From NCBI GenBank assembly GCA_964511535.1, contig CAZEFW010000003.1, positions 92,003 through 156,002 of the forward strand: a stretch of 64,000 nt of DNA. Reading direction: 5' to 3'. The DNA comes from CAZCFB01 sp964511535 (GTDB lineage: Bacteria; Myxococcota_A; Polyangia; GCA-2747355; CAZCFB01). The position numbers and the translations under genes are program-made. Of the stretch, positions 1-8,631 are shown piece after piece; the stretch's first letter is position 1, and each line of letters begins with the position of its first letter. The notes beneath the pieces were generated by a model that worked only from the letters and a program-made list of their open reading frames with translations, ran no database searches and was not told the DNA's origin.

Positions 1-35
1 ATGTCATGGTTCCCCGGTCAGGGCGCGTCAGGCCG

Positions 36-1184
36 CTACGGGTTCAATGTTCGGGCCAGGGCGGCGGCGACCTGGTCCTGATCCTGCTCGGTCATGGTGT
101 GGAACAGGGGCAGCATGATGCAGCGGTCCTGGGCCTGCTCGCTGTGGGTCAGGTCTCCGTACACGCACGGCTCGCCGTCCGGTCCGTAGGCCGGCTCGCG
201 GTGGGCGCACATCACCCCCGTGACCGTGGAGACGCCGTCGGCCTGCAGGGCGGCCATCACCTCCCCCTGGTCCGCGCTGGCTGGCAGGCGCAAGCAGTAG
301 CTCTGCCAGTTGGTGCGCGTGCCGGCATTATCCGCGGGCAGACCCAGCCCCGGGATCCCGCCCAGGAGCTGGCCGTAGCGCGCCGCCAGCTCGCGCCGCC
401 GCTGGACCATGCCCGGCAGGCGCTCGAGCTGGCACAGCCCCACCGCAGCCTGAATGTCCGTGAGCCTGAAGTTGTAGCCCAGCACCGGATACTCGGCGCT
501 CACCACCTTGCCCTGTCGGGCGTGGGCCGGCACGGTCTGGGCGTGCGCCCGCAGCAGCCGAAAGCGCCGGTCCCACTCCGCATCGGCGGTGGTGATCATG
601 CCGCCGTCGCCCGTGGTGAGCACCTTGCGCGGGTGGAACGAGAAGCAGGCGGCGCGGCCGTGCGGCCGGCCGATTCGCTCCCAGCGCTCGGCGAGCCGCA
701 GCTCGCTGCCAGCGGCGCAGGCCGCGTCCTCGACCACCGGGATCCCGTGCTCCTCCGCCACCGCGTTGATGGCCGCCATGTCCGCCGGCATGCCGAGCTG
801 ATGCACGCACAGGATGGCCCGCGTGCGCCGGGTAATCGCCGGCCTCACCAGCGCCGGGTCCATGTTGAAGCTGTCCGGCTGAATGTCCACGAACACCGGC
901 ACCGCGCCCAGGTGGCGCACCACGTTGGCCGTGGCGATGAACGAGTGGCTGACGGTGATCACCTCATCGCCGGCGCCCACCCCGGCCACCAACAGCGCCA
1001 GGTGCAAGGCGGTGGTCCCGCTGGACACGGCGCAGGCGTGGGGCGCGCCCACGAACCGTGCGAACGCCTCCTCGAAGGCCGCCACCTTCGGCCCCTGGGT
1101 CACCCAGCCCGAGCGCAACACCTCCGCCACCGCCGCCTCTTCCTGCTCGCCGATAAACGGCCGCGCTATGGGGATCCTGTCCAT
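36..1184 (-). CDS. DegT/DnrJ/EryC1/StrS family PLP-dependent aminotransferase
   Basis: A 382-residue protein of the DegT family, which aminates keto-sugar nucleotides for surface polysaccharides or secondary metabolites using pyridoxal phosphate. Visible family features are the substrate loop SSGTTALHLAL near residue 54, VEDAACAAGS near 151 (the Asp that contacts the PLP ring nitrogen) and SFHPRKVLTTGDGG with the expected Schiff-base Lys187. The length matches the family (about 370-400). The reading frame stays open far upstream, but the ATG at 1184 begins the conserved N-terminus (IPIARPFIG) and is preceded by GAGGAGG, so I chose it. It is divergent from the gene at 1215 with only 30 bp between the starts. 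An ATG on the same strand at position 6 may begin a further gene outside the window. The sugar substrate cannot be told. Confidence 0.93.
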   Translation of the reverse strand: MDRIPIARPFIGEQEEAAVAEVLRSGWVTQGPKVAAFEEAFARFVGAPHACAVSSGTTALHLALLVAGVGAGDEVITVSHSFIATANVVRHLGAVPVFVDIQPDSFNMDPALVRPAITRRTRAILCVHQLGMPADMAAINAVAEEHGIPVVEDAACAAGSELRLAERWERIGRPHGRAACFSFHPRKVLTTGDGGMITTADAEWDRRFRLLRAHAQTVPAHARQGKVVSAEYPVLGYNFRLTDIQAAVGLCQLERLPGMVQRRRELAARYGQLLGGIPGLGLPADNAGTRTNWQSYCLRLPASADQGEVMAALQADGVSTVTGVMCAHREPAYGPDGEPCVYGDLTHSEQAQDRCIMLPLFHTMTEQDQDQVAAALARTLNP

Positions 1185-1201
1185 ATCGCCTCCTCGGGTC
1201 C

Positions 1202-1207
1202 TATACT
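1202..1207 (+). promoter_or_regulatory. -10 element TATACT of a predicted leaderless promoter
   Basis: TATACT lies 7 nt before the ATG at 1215, so a transcript starting at the usual distance would begin at the start codon. No Shine-Dalgarno sequence is visible. One of a series of such sites in this window. Confidence 0.45.
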
Positions 1208-1214
1208 GTGCATC

Positions 1215-2285
1215 ATGCGCCTGACATTGTGCCCCCTCGCGCTCGCCTTGGCCATCACCCCGGGGCTGGCGCGCGCCAACATCAGCGCCCCCTGGTCGCC
1301 GGGGGACGCGCTGGCCGAGCCGGCCGGCGCCCTGGCCGAGGTGCAGATCATCGAGGAGCAGCTCTCCATCGATCTGCGCCCCCTGGCCGGGCGAGGACCG
1401 GCGACGGCTCGCGCCAGCTACCGCGTGCGCAGCCCCCACGCGCCCAGGCGGCTGGATCTCCGCTTCGTCACCCCCGGGCTGGAGCGGGGCACCGTCAAGC
1501 TGGACGGCCGCCCGATAAGCGGCGCCGTGCAGGAGGTACCGGCCGGCCTGCCGGGCCCCTGGTCCGAGGCGCTGTCCACGCCGGATCCGGACGGCGGCGA
1601 CCTGAACCTCGTGGTCGACCAGCCGCACAAGGTGATCCGGTTCGCCGTGGATCTCCAGGCGGGCAAGGAGCACCTGATCGAGGTGGCGTTTTCGTTGCGG
1701 CCGGCGCGCACCGACCCCACCGACGCCATCCACGCCACCCACCAGCTGGGCTACCTGCTGGCCCCCGCCCGCCAGTGGGGCAGCTTCGGCAAGCTCGAGG
1801 TGACCGTTCAGGTGCCCGATGGCTGGCAGCTGGCCACCCGGCCGGCGCTGCGACGAGACGGCGCGCAGCTCAAGGGCGTGTTCCAGGGCATCCCGGCTGA
1901 CCTGCTGGCGGTGAGCCTGCGCAAGCCCGCGGCGTACGGATGGGGCTGGATCCTGCCCCTTGGGGGTGTCCTGCTGGGGCTGCTGGCGTGCTTCCGGCTG
2001 GTCCGCCGGGCGGGCCGACGCTGCGCGGGCGCGAGCGGGGGCAAGACCGCCCTGGCCGCCGCGGGGACCACCGCCCTGAGCGCGGCGTTGCCCCTCGGCC
2101 TGGGGGGCGCCGGCCTCCTGCTGTGGCAGTCGCTGCCGGATCCAGCGCAGCTCTCCACGCGCTACTTCTACGACTTCAGCGTGGCGATCTTCCTGTTCGG
2201 CCCCCTGGCCGCCATCGCCCTCGGCGTGGCAGCGCTGGTGATGTTCCTGGTGGTACGGGGCAGGACGGTCCGGCTCACTCGATAG
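1215..2285 (+). CDS. secreted/membrane-anchored hypothetical protein
   Basis: A 356-residue protein I do not recognise. It begins with a signal peptide (MRLTLCPLALALAITPGLARA). A roughly 210-residue extracytoplasmic part follows, with alternating hydrophobic patterning consistent with beta structure. The C-terminal third has three likely membrane segments: one from about residue 236, one near 285, and one in the last 40 residues. A signal peptide, soluble domain and C-terminal helices suggest a periplasmic domain tethered to the inner membrane. The frame is open upstream, but that part is antisense to the aminotransferase; the ATG at 1215 starts a good signal peptide. The 3' end overlaps the convergent symporter gene by 11 bp. 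Confidence 0.75.
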   Translation: MRLTLCPLALALAITPGLARANISAPWSPGDALAEPAGALAEVQIIEEQLSIDLRPLAGRGPATARASYRVRSPHAPRRLDLRFVTPGLERGTVKLDGRPISGAVQEVPAGLPGPWSEALSTPDPDGGDLNLVVDQPHKVIRFAVDLQAGKEHLIEVAFSLRPARTDPTDAIHATHQLGYLLAPARQWGSFGKLEVTVQVPDGWQLATRPALRRDGAQLKGVFQGIPADLLAVSLRKPAAYGWGWILPLGGVLLGLLACFRLVRRAGRRCAGASGGKTALAAAGTTALSAALPLGLGGAGLLLWQSLPDPAQLSTRYFYDFSVAIFLFGPLAAIALGVAALVMFLVVRGRTVRLTR

Positions 2286-4047
2286 ATCCCAGCTCCAGCG
2301 CATCCTTGGTGAACCAGCGGTGGACCCACAGCCCGCCAACCACCGCGCAGCCGAAGGCCACCGCCGCCTTGTCGGGCGCGCCCAGGATGCTGTAGCCGAT
2401 GCCGAGGCTGATGCCGAACATGAGCATCAGGCCCATGAAGAAGTCGGCCACGGTGCGGGCGCTGGCCACCCTCCCGGGCAGAGCCTGCACCGCCTCGGGC
2501 AGCACCGACCAGAACCCACCCGGGCGCACCTTACGGTAGAACGCCTCGAGCTGCGCCACGGGCACCTCCGGGGTCAGGTAGGTCACCACCAGGGACACCG
2601 GGATGGTCACCGCAATGAACAGGGTCAGCTTCAGCTCGAACCGCATCTCCGCCCAGGCGTAGCCGAACATGCCGAAGTCCGGGAAGACCGCCGCCGCGGC
2701 GTAGGCGCCCACGGTCAGCAGCAGCGAGCAGGCCATCAGCGCGATCTCGGTGAAGGCGGTGATGCGCCACCAGAACCAGCGCGAGAACTGGATGATACCG
2801 AGGCCCGCCTGGGTCAACGCCCAGATCTCCCACACCTGGGTCACCGACTTCATGAACGGCACCACGGCGCTGGCCAACCCCATGAGCAGCACCACCACCA
2901 GCCGGGTGACCAGCATGTAGTGCTTCTCGGTGGCCTCGGGCCTGATGAAGCGCCGGTACACGTCGGTCATGATGTACGACGCGCCCCAGTTCAGGTGGGT
3001 GTCGATGGTGGACATGTAGGCGGCGAGGAAGCCGGTGACCAGCAGCCCCTTGAAGCCGGGGCCGAGGTAGGCGTTCATCACCATCGGGTAGGCCTGGGTG
3101 TCGCCGAACGGGGTGTCAGACAGGTCGGGGAAGAGCACGATGGACACCAGCGCCACGGCGATCCACATCCACACGCGGCTGGTCTGAAACACCGACTGGA
3201 AGATGGCGGCGCCGATGGAGTGGCGCTCGCTCTTGCACGACGAGAGGCGCTGCATGGTGTAGCCGCCCGAGTCTGTCCACCACAGCACGCCCACGAAGAT
3301 CACCAGCGCCAGCAGGTCGAGGCTCGGGGTGGTGAGGTCGGGCAGCAGGTCGGTCCAGGTGGGGCCGTAGCCCTGGGCCGCGGCGATCTTGGCCGAGATG
3401 GCTTCCCAGCCCCCCACCCTGCCCCAGGCCAGCGCGCCGAGGTAGACCATGCTGCCCACCGCGATGAAGAACTGCACGAAGTCCGTGAGCACCACGCCGT
3501 AGAAGCCGCTGAAGGTGGCGTAGGTCAGGGCCACGCCCGCGCACAGGCCGATGGCGACCCAGCGGTTGACGTCGGCGATGGTGGCGATGACGCTGGTCAT
3601 GGCCAGGGTGACCCACCCCATGGTCATGATGTTGGTCAGGACGCCAGACATGGCCGCGCGCAGGCCGCGCAACAGCGCCGCCGACCGCCCGTGGTAGCGC
3701 AGCTCGTAGAACTCGGCGTCGGTGGTGATCTCGGCCCGCCGCCAGAGCCGGCTGAACAGGAACATGCCGGTGGACAGCGCGATGCAGGCCGAAAAGAGCC
3801 ACCACACGCGCTGCAGGCCGTACTGCCGGATCATCTCGGTGACCACGATGGGCGTGTCCGAGGCGAAGGAGGTGGCCACCATGGAGATGCCCACCAGCCA
3901 CCAGGGCAACGAGCGCCCGCCCAGGAAGAATGATTCCGAGCTCTGGGACGCGCGCCGGGAGAGCATGACCCCCACGGCCAGGGCGAACACCATGTAGCTG
4001 CCGATGACGAGGTAGTCGAGCGTGTGAAGGGTGGGCGTCGGGTTCAT
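2275..4047 (-). CDS. sodium:solute symporter (SSS/SLC5 family)
   Basis: A polytopic inner-membrane protein of about 590 residues with 13-14 hydrophobic segments, typical of the SSS family that couples solute uptake to Na+. Family-like stretches include LDYLVIGSYMVFALAVGV at the N-terminus, SFFLGGRSLPWWLVGISMVA near residue 40, LTDFVQFFIAVGSMVYLGAL near 190 and FLAAYMSTIDTHLNWGASY near 340. I chose the ATG at 4047 because it starts just before the first helix; a longer start at 4089 adds 14 residues without family character. No Shine-Dalgarno sequence is evident at either. The substrate cannot be inferred, and the neighbours give no clear hint. Confidence 0.92.
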   Translation of the reverse strand: MNPTPTLHTLDYLVIGSYMVFALAVGVMLSRRASQSSESFFLGGRSLPWWLVGISMVATSFASDTPIVVTEMIRQYGLQRVWWLFSACIALSTGMFLFSRLWRRAEITTDAEFYELRYHGRSAALLRGLRAAMSGVLTNIMTMGWVTLAMTSVIATIADVNRWVAIGLCAGVALTYATFSGFYGVVLTDFVQFFIAVGSMVYLGALAWGRVGGWEAISAKIAAAQGYGPTWTDLLPDLTTPSLDLLALVIFVGVLWWTDSGGYTMQRLSSCKSERHSIGAAIFQSVFQTSRVWMWIAVALVSIVLFPDLSDTPFGDTQAYPMVMNAYLGPGFKGLLVTGFLAAYMSTIDTHLNWGASYIMTDVYRRFIRPEATEKHYMLVTRLVVVLLMGLASAVVPFMKSVTQVWEIWALTQAGLGIIQFSRWFWWRITAFTEIALMACSLLLTVGAYAAAAVFPDFGMFGYAWAEMRFELKLTLFIAVTIPVSLVVTYLTPEVPVAQLEAFYRKVRPGGFWSVLPEAVQALPGRVASARTVADFFMGLMLMFGISLGIGYSILGAPDKAAVAFGCAVVGGLWVHRWFTKDALELGSIE

Positions 4048-4106
4048 GGGGTGGGATCCATACTGGGGTCTGGCAGGGGGTGACGTCAAAAGGTCGGCGC
4101 ACCGCG

Positions 4107-4115
4107 TGGTACTGT
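4107..4115 (+). promoter_or_regulatory. extended -10 (TGG TACTGT) of a predicted leaderless promoter
   Basis: TGG followed by TACTGT ends 6 nt before the ATG at 4122. The TGn extension plus a TAnnnT hexamer at this spacing predicts transcription starting at or next to the start codon. Confidence 0.4.
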
Positions 4116-4121
4116 CGGCCC

Positions 4122-6170
4122 ATGGACGTGGGTCGCTATCTGATAATCTTCGTCGGCGCCGTGGCGTTGCTCTGGGCGCCGCCGGCGGGGGCGCGCGAGA
4201 CGGGCAAGAAGAAGGTGCAGCGGCTGCGCAAGCCGCCGCCGCCCCACAGCGCGAGACGGTACAAGCAGATCCGGCACCGCACCGCCAGGCGCAAGCCGGT
4301 CAAGCTGGCCCGCCGCGCCGCCCGCAAGGCCAAGCGGCGGGTGACACGCCCCGGCGGCGCGGCATCGCTCAACGCGCTGCAACGCTACCTGCTCAGCGCG
4401 CCGGTGGAGAAGCTCGCCGGCAAGCAGAAGGTGCTGCTCCGGAGCAGCAAGATCGACGAGCTGATGAGCGCCGCCCGCCGCGGCGAGCTGTCGGAGCATG
4501 ACGTGGCCACCTTCTCCCAGTCCGTGCACCCGGCCCTGCTGCGCACCTTCGAGCGGGGCGCCAGGTTGCCCGAGGGCTACTTCCTCACCGTCACCCGCCA
4601 GGCCCAGTTTCCGGGGGGCAACCCCTTCCTCTCCACGGCGCCGCCCTCGCCGGCCCAGGTCAACAAGCTGCGCCAGGGCCTGCAGGCCCACCTGATGACC
4701 ATGGTCCGGGCCCATCGCGCCGCGGGCGGCAAGCTGACGCCCCGGGCGGTGCAGCTGCTCACCAGCACCTCGCACCTGGTGGCGCCGAAGTCCCCCGCTG
4801 GCGATGCGGCCGCCGTCAAGGCGGCGGTGGAGGCGATCCCGCTGCTGGAGCTGGCGAGGCGCCACGCCTACATCACCAGGCTGAAGCCCGCGGCGGTGTT
4901 CAAAGCGATGCCCAACCGCGCCGCCCTGAGCCGGCAGAAGGACCTGGTGAACTTCGACCACCTGCTCGGCGCCCTGGGGAAGGTCAAGGATGGCAAGCTG
5001 CTCATCGAGATCTACGCCGAGAACATGCCCGCGGACGGCAAGGTCGGCCGCTTCCTGCCCGTGACCGCCATGGGCGAGGGTTCGTACTGCGTGGACGACA
5101 TCGCGCGGACCACCGTGGCGCTGCTGCAGTCCCACCGGCGCCGGGCTGACCCGCTCAAGCTCAAGCGCGCTCGCCAGGGGCTGGCCTTCGTCTCCATGAT
5201 GCAGGCCCCGGACGGCGAGTTCTTCAACTTCGCGTCCCTGCAGGGGAGCGGCAAGCTGAAGGTGAACCGCGACGGGGCCACCAGCAAGAAGGGGATCGAT
5301 TTCTGGGCCGGCCGGGCGTTGTGGGCCATGGGCGAGGGGTACGCCTCCCTGCGCAAGAAGGACCCGGCCGCGGCGGGCGCGCTGCTGACGGGGCTGAAGC
5401 GCACCCTCGGGCGGCTGGAGAAGGACCTCGCGGCTCGCCGCGGCACCTACCACCTCATGGGGGGCAAGAAGCTGCCCGGCTGGTTGATCAACGACGGGGC
5501 CGACCAGACCGCGGTGGCCCTCAAGGGCCTGCTGGCGTTCTACCGCGCCGTCCCTCGGGGCAAGCTCCGGACCCGCCTGCGGGCCGTGATCAGCCGCTAC
5601 GCTGACGGCATCGCCGCCGCGCAGGTGACGGATCGGCGAGCCCCTGACCATGGCCGCTTCCTGCACAGCATGAAGGACCCGTCGGCCGTGCACCTGTGGG
5701 GCAGCCGACAGGTGGAGGTGCTGGCCGAGGCGGGCAAGCTGCTGGGCAAGCGCCGCTGGATCCGCGCGGCCGCGCGCTGCGCGGACCACTACTGGGGCAA
5801 GCGCACCCCCACCAGCATCGCCTCGCCGGGCGAGGAGCAGATCGCCTACGGCGTCGAGGCGGTGGTCTCGGGCTACGCCCGCCTGTTCGAGGCCACGGGC
5901 AGCAAGCGTCACGCCCGCGCCACGGCCCGGTGGGCCAGCTGGCTGCTGGGCAACAACGACGCCGGCGCCCTGGTCTATGATCCGCTCAGCGGCCGCGGCT
6001 ATGACGGGATCCGCCAGGTCAAGCAGAGCGGCGCGGTGCGGTATTCTGCCAACAGCAACGCCGGGGCCGAGTCCACGGTGGAGGCGATCCTGGCCCTGCA
6101 GTCCGCCGCGCGCGTCCCGGGCGTGCACCGCAAACTGCGCGCGGATCTGATGGCCCGCTTGCCGCGCTGA
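4122..6170 (+). CDS. secreted (alpha/alpha)-toroid (six-hairpin glycosidase-like) protein with a basic N-terminal region
   Basis: A 682-residue exported protein. It starts with a signal peptide ending near GARETG, followed by an Arg/Lys/Pro-rich segment (about residues 20-75) that should be strongly basic and disordered. The C-terminal ~400 residues show repeated helical pairs with GEGSYCVDDIARTTVALL, GIDFWAGRALWAMGEGYASL and LINDGADQTAVALKGLLAFY. These resemble six-hairpin glycosidase and (alpha/alpha)6-toroid proteins, in which DD-AR and DFW-GRALWA motifs line the active site. A role in polysaccharide or cell-wall glycan processing is inference from the fold. The frame extends to 4080, but the ATG at 4122 begins the signal peptide. 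Confidence 0.8.
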   Translation: MDVGRYLIIFVGAVALLWAPPAGARETGKKKVQRLRKPPPPHSARRYKQIRHRTARRKPVKLARRAARKAKRRVTRPGGAASLNALQRYLLSAPVEKLAGKQKVLLRSSKIDELMSAARRGELSEHDVATFSQSVHPALLRTFERGARLPEGYFLTVTRQAQFPGGNPFLSTAPPSPAQVNKLRQGLQAHLMTMVRAHRAAGGKLTPRAVQLLTSTSHLVAPKSPAGDAAAVKAAVEAIPLLELARRHAYITRLKPAAVFKAMPNRAALSRQKDLVNFDHLLGALGKVKDGKLLIEIYAENMPADGKVGRFLPVTAMGEGSYCVDDIARTTVALLQSHRRRADPLKLKRARQGLAFVSMMQAPDGEFFNFASLQGSGKLKVNRDGATSKKGIDFWAGRALWAMGEGYASLRKKDPAAAGALLTGLKRTLGRLEKDLAARRGTYHLMGGKKLPGWLINDGADQTAVALKGLLAFYRAVPRGKLRTRLRAVISRYADGIAAAQVTDRRAPDHGRFLHSMKDPSAVHLWGSRQVEVLAEAGKLLGKRRWIRAAARCADHYWGKRTPTSIASPGEEQIAYGVEAVVSGYARLFEATGSKRHARATARWASWLLGNNDAGALVYDPLSGRGYDGIRQVKQSGAVRYSANSNAGAESTVEAILALQSAARVPGVHRKLRADLMARLPR

Positions 6171-6190
6171 TACTCCACCCGGATCTGGTG

Positions 6191-6196
6191 TATTTT
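6191..6196 (+). promoter_or_regulatory. -10 element TATTTT of a predicted leaderless promoter
   Basis: TATTTT ends 6 nt before the ATG at 6203. No Shine-Dalgarno sequence is present. Confidence 0.4.
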
Positions 6197-6202
6197 GATC
6201 CG

Positions 6203-6565
6203 ATGATGAAGGCACCTCGCCCCTCCCCGCGCCTGCCGCTCCTGCTCGCCTTCGCCCTGACCCCGGGGCTCCCTGCCTCCGGCGTCGCAGACGAACTGAC
6301 CAGCCAGGACTGCCTCGACTGTCACTGCGTCGCGAGCAGCGTCCTGAATAACCCACCTCGGCCCGGGGGCCAGATGAAGTCCTGCGGCGCATGCCACGGC
6401 ACCGCGCCGCTAAAGACCTTCCTGGCCAGCGTGCACGACGAGGCGCCCATGGCCCTGACCTGGATCACTGGACGCATCACCCGCGAGCCGCTGAATGAGC
6501 TGCAGCCGGCGGACCCCGAAGCGGTGCAGCAGTCAGAGGCACGCGAGGATCCCGAAGAGCCATGA
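6203..6565 (+). CDS. small exported di-heme cytochrome c-like protein
   Basis: A 120-residue protein with a signal peptide (about residues 1-29) and two haem-c motifs: C37-L-D-C40-H41 and C61-G-A-C64-H65. The spacing and size resemble small multihaem or doubly CxxCH-bearing periplasmic cytochromes. The region after residue 70 is hydrophilic and acidic with no further haem site. Two ATGs in a row (6203, 6206) are possible starts. Its 3' end overlaps the start of the Nudix gene by ATGA, so the two are probably translated together, which is an unusual pairing. Partner and redox role are unknown; it could be a fragment of a larger cytochrome. Confidence 0.75.
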   Translation: MMKAPRPSPRLPLLLAFALTPGLPASGVADELTSQDCLDCHCVASSVLNNPPRPGGQMKSCGACHGTAPLKTFLASVHDEAPMALTWITGRITREPLNELQPADPEAVQQSEAREDPEEP

Positions 6566-7104
6566 GCGCCGAATCGGACAGCGAACTGCTGGAGGTTTTC
6601 AGCCCTGACGGCCGGATGCTCGGCCTGCGCCGCAGGGGCGAGATCCACGGTGACCCCGCGCTGATTCACCGCGCGGTTCACGTGGTGGTGCGGGATGCCG
6701 CCGGCCGGATCTACCTGCAGAAGCGCTCACGGAACAAGCGCATCCAGCCCGGCCGCTGGGATACCTCCGTGGGCGGGCATGTGGATCCCGGAGAGAGCTA
6801 CCGCCAGGCGGCCCTGCGCGAGCTACACGAGGAGCTCGGCGTGGCCCTGGCGGATCCGGAGACGCTGGAGGAGCTCCACCGCTACACCTGGCGCTCGGCG
6901 GTGGAGACCGAGCTGATCTGCACCTTCGCCCTGGAGCACCAGGGGCCGTTCGAGCTGCACCCGGAGGAGATCGAGGAGGGCCGGTTCTGGACGGCCGCGG
7001 AGCTCATACGTGCCCGGGGCGGCGGCGCCCTGACCCCGAACCTGGAGCACGAGCTCGGGCTGCTCGGCGTGGTACGACCGGATGGATCGGACGGCACGGG
7101 TTGA
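6562..7104 (+). CDS. Nudix hydrolase, IPP-isomerase/YfcD-like
   Basis: A 180-residue cytoplasmic protein with an intact Nudix box, G72-x5-E78-x7-R86-E-x2-E90-E91-x-G93-V94, the Mg2+ site that cleaves nucleoside-diphosphate-X bonds. The preceding IYLQKRSRNKRIQPGRWDTS and the following layout resemble the YfcD/isopentenyl-diphosphate-isomerase-like branch, whose substrates are poorly defined. The start overlaps the stop of the upstream cytochrome gene (ATGA). The protein ends in a polar tail (GVVRPDGSDGTG). Substrate unknown. Confidence 0.93.
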   Translation: MSAESDSELLEVFSPDGRMLGLRRRGEIHGDPALIHRAVHVVVRDAAGRIYLQKRSRNKRIQPGRWDTSVGGHVDPGESYRQAALRELHEELGVALADPETLEELHRYTWRSAVETELICTFALEHQGPFELHPEEIEEGRFWTAAELIRARGGGALTPNLEHELGLLGVVRPDGSDGTG

Positions 7105-7174
7105 ATAGCGGCCCCGGCATGCCGGTCATGAACATTGTGTAATGACACACCGACTCACAGCGACTGGATAGCAA

Positions 7175-7867
7175 ATGCCCCGCCCCACCCTCATCGCCCT
7201 GCTGTTGTTGCTGCTCATCCCCTCCTCCAGCGCCGCGGCGCCCACGACTGCGGACCTGGTCCGCACGCTGCGGGAGCGCTCCGCGCCGATGTTTGCCAAA
7301 TACAAGGGCGTCCGCCAGCTGCGCAAAATGACCTCACGCCAGCTGGACCCCAAGAGCGGCAAGCTTCGTGAAACCAAGAAGTTCAAGGTAGATTTTTGGA
7401 GTCATTTCTACCTCAAGCCGGCCCAGCATATCCTCGCCTGCGAGGTCAACGGAGAGGCGCGCAAGGCCAAGGACTGCAAGCCCAAGGGAGAGCAGCAGGC
7501 CATCCTGCCACTGTTCGACAGCAAGAGCGCCGAGAACTACCGGTTCAAGCTGCAGGGACAGAAAAAGGTGCAGGGGATCGCGTGCCACAAGCTCCAGGTG
7601 ATCCCACGCAAGAAGACCGCGCAGCACTTCGAGGGCGTGATGTACTTCGCCACCGACACGCTGCACGCGGTGCTACTCGAGGGCACCATGGCGAAGCTCC
7701 CCTTCCCGCTCAGGAAGTTCTACATCAAGCTGCGCTTCGGCCGGCACAAGGGGATCCCCGTGGTGAGCAGGGGCTTCCTGGACATCGAGGTCAAGGTGCC
7801 GGTCTTCTTTCACGCCCGCTTCGTCAATCGCTTTTCCGCCAGCCGCCACAAGCTGCTCCCGAGGTGA
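7175..7867 (+). CDS. exported LolA-like hypothetical protein
   Basis: A 230-residue protein with a signal peptide (MPRPTLIALLLLLLIPSSSA). The mature part reads as successive beta strands: MFAKYKGVRQLRKMTSRQL, KKFKVDFWSHFYLKPAQHIL, YRFKLQGQKKVQGIACHKL and MYFATDTLHAVLLEGTM. This resembles the half-barrel of LolA/LppX-like periplasmic proteins or other outer-membrane sorting-like proteins. The family call is weak; a secreted beta-rich protein is certain. It ends 16 bp before the next gene. Confidence 0.7.
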   Translation: MPRPTLIALLLLLLIPSSSAAAPTTADLVRTLRERSAPMFAKYKGVRQLRKMTSRQLDPKSGKLRETKKFKVDFWSHFYLKPAQHILACEVNGEARKAKDCKPKGEQQAILPLFDSKSAENYRFKLQGQKKVQGIACHKLQVIPRKKTAQHFEGVMYFATDTLHAVLLEGTMAKLPFPLRKFYIKLRFGRHKGIPVVSRGFLDIEVKVPVFFHARFVNRFSASRHKLLPR

Positions 7868-7876
7868 TGGTAGGAT
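7868..7876 (+). promoter_or_regulatory. extended -10 (TGG TAGGAT) of a predicted leaderless promoter
   Basis: TGG-TAGGAT ends 7 nt before the ATG at 7884. No Shine-Dalgarno sequence lies between. Confidence 0.45.
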
Positions 7877-7883
7877 CCGGCTC

Positions 7884-8606
7884 ATGAGACCCCGCGCCCT
7901 CCACGCTTCCCTGGCCCTGGCCCTGGCCCTCGCCGCCTGCAGCGATGATCCAACCTCCAACCCCGACGCCGGTCCTGATCAATCCGTGGCCGACCTCTAC
8001 CGCCCCCCGGATCGCTCCCCACCGGACGGGCACCTGGCCGGAGACAAGCTGCCCCCTCCCATGGACAAGGCCCCACCCGTTGACCTCCCCAACGGGCCAG
8101 ACAAGGCGTCGCCCATGGACGCTGCCCCGCTGGAGGGCGGCGCTGCGACGGATCAGTTCCCGTCCGGTGACGCCGGCGTGCTGGCCAACCTGCTGGACGG
8201 CACCTGGCTCGTGGGCTGGATCGGCGGGCTCAACCGCTTCTCCTGGGTGCGCTTCGAGGCCGTCTCTTGCTGCGGCGGCAAGGCGCACATCCTGGCTGGC
8301 AAGATGTCCGGCGGCACCGTGCCGTACTGGAACTGCACCGGGTCGACGACCTGGAACATCACCAGCAAGCCGATGACCTTCCAGCTGCACTTCCCCAGCT
8401 CCACCTGCCACCCCAACGGGCTCAAGAGCGCCAGCTTCACTCTGTCCAACTACAAGGCGTACAGCGGCACCTACCCCAAGGGGGCGACCCACCATGCCAC
8501 CCTCACCACCGCCCCCGGGTCGCCCACACAGGTGACGGCTTACAAGTACCCCGCCAGCCAGTGCAACAAAGCCATGACCAGCTGCAAGGATCCCTTCGCG
8601 CCCTGA
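7884..8606 (+). CDS. lipoprotein with Asp/Pro-rich linker
   Basis: A 240-residue lipoprotein: the signal sequence ends in the lipobox LAAC (Cys near residue 20). About 75 residues rich in Asp, Pro and Gly follow (for example PDAGPDQSVADLYRPPDRS), the flexible-linker style common in Myxococcota lipoproteins. The folded C-terminal domain (about residues 105-240) holds six cysteines, including a CC pair, suggesting disulphides. I do not recognise the domain; a surface or secreted beta-sandwich is likely. It is convergent with the next gene, 25 bp away. Confidence 0.75.
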   Translation: MRPRALHASLALALALAACSDDPTSNPDAGPDQSVADLYRPPDRSPPDGHLAGDKLPPPMDKAPPVDLPNGPDKASPMDAAPLEGGAATDQFPSGDAGVLANLLDGTWLVGWIGGLNRFSWVRFEAVSCCGGKAHILAGKMSGGTVPYWNCTGSTTWNITSKPMTFQLHFPSSTCHPNGLKSASFTLSNYKAYSGTYPKGATHHATLTTAPGSPTQVTAYKYPASQCNKAMTSCKDPFAP

Positions 8607-8631
8607 GATTTGAGGGCTGGAGTACCGCGAC

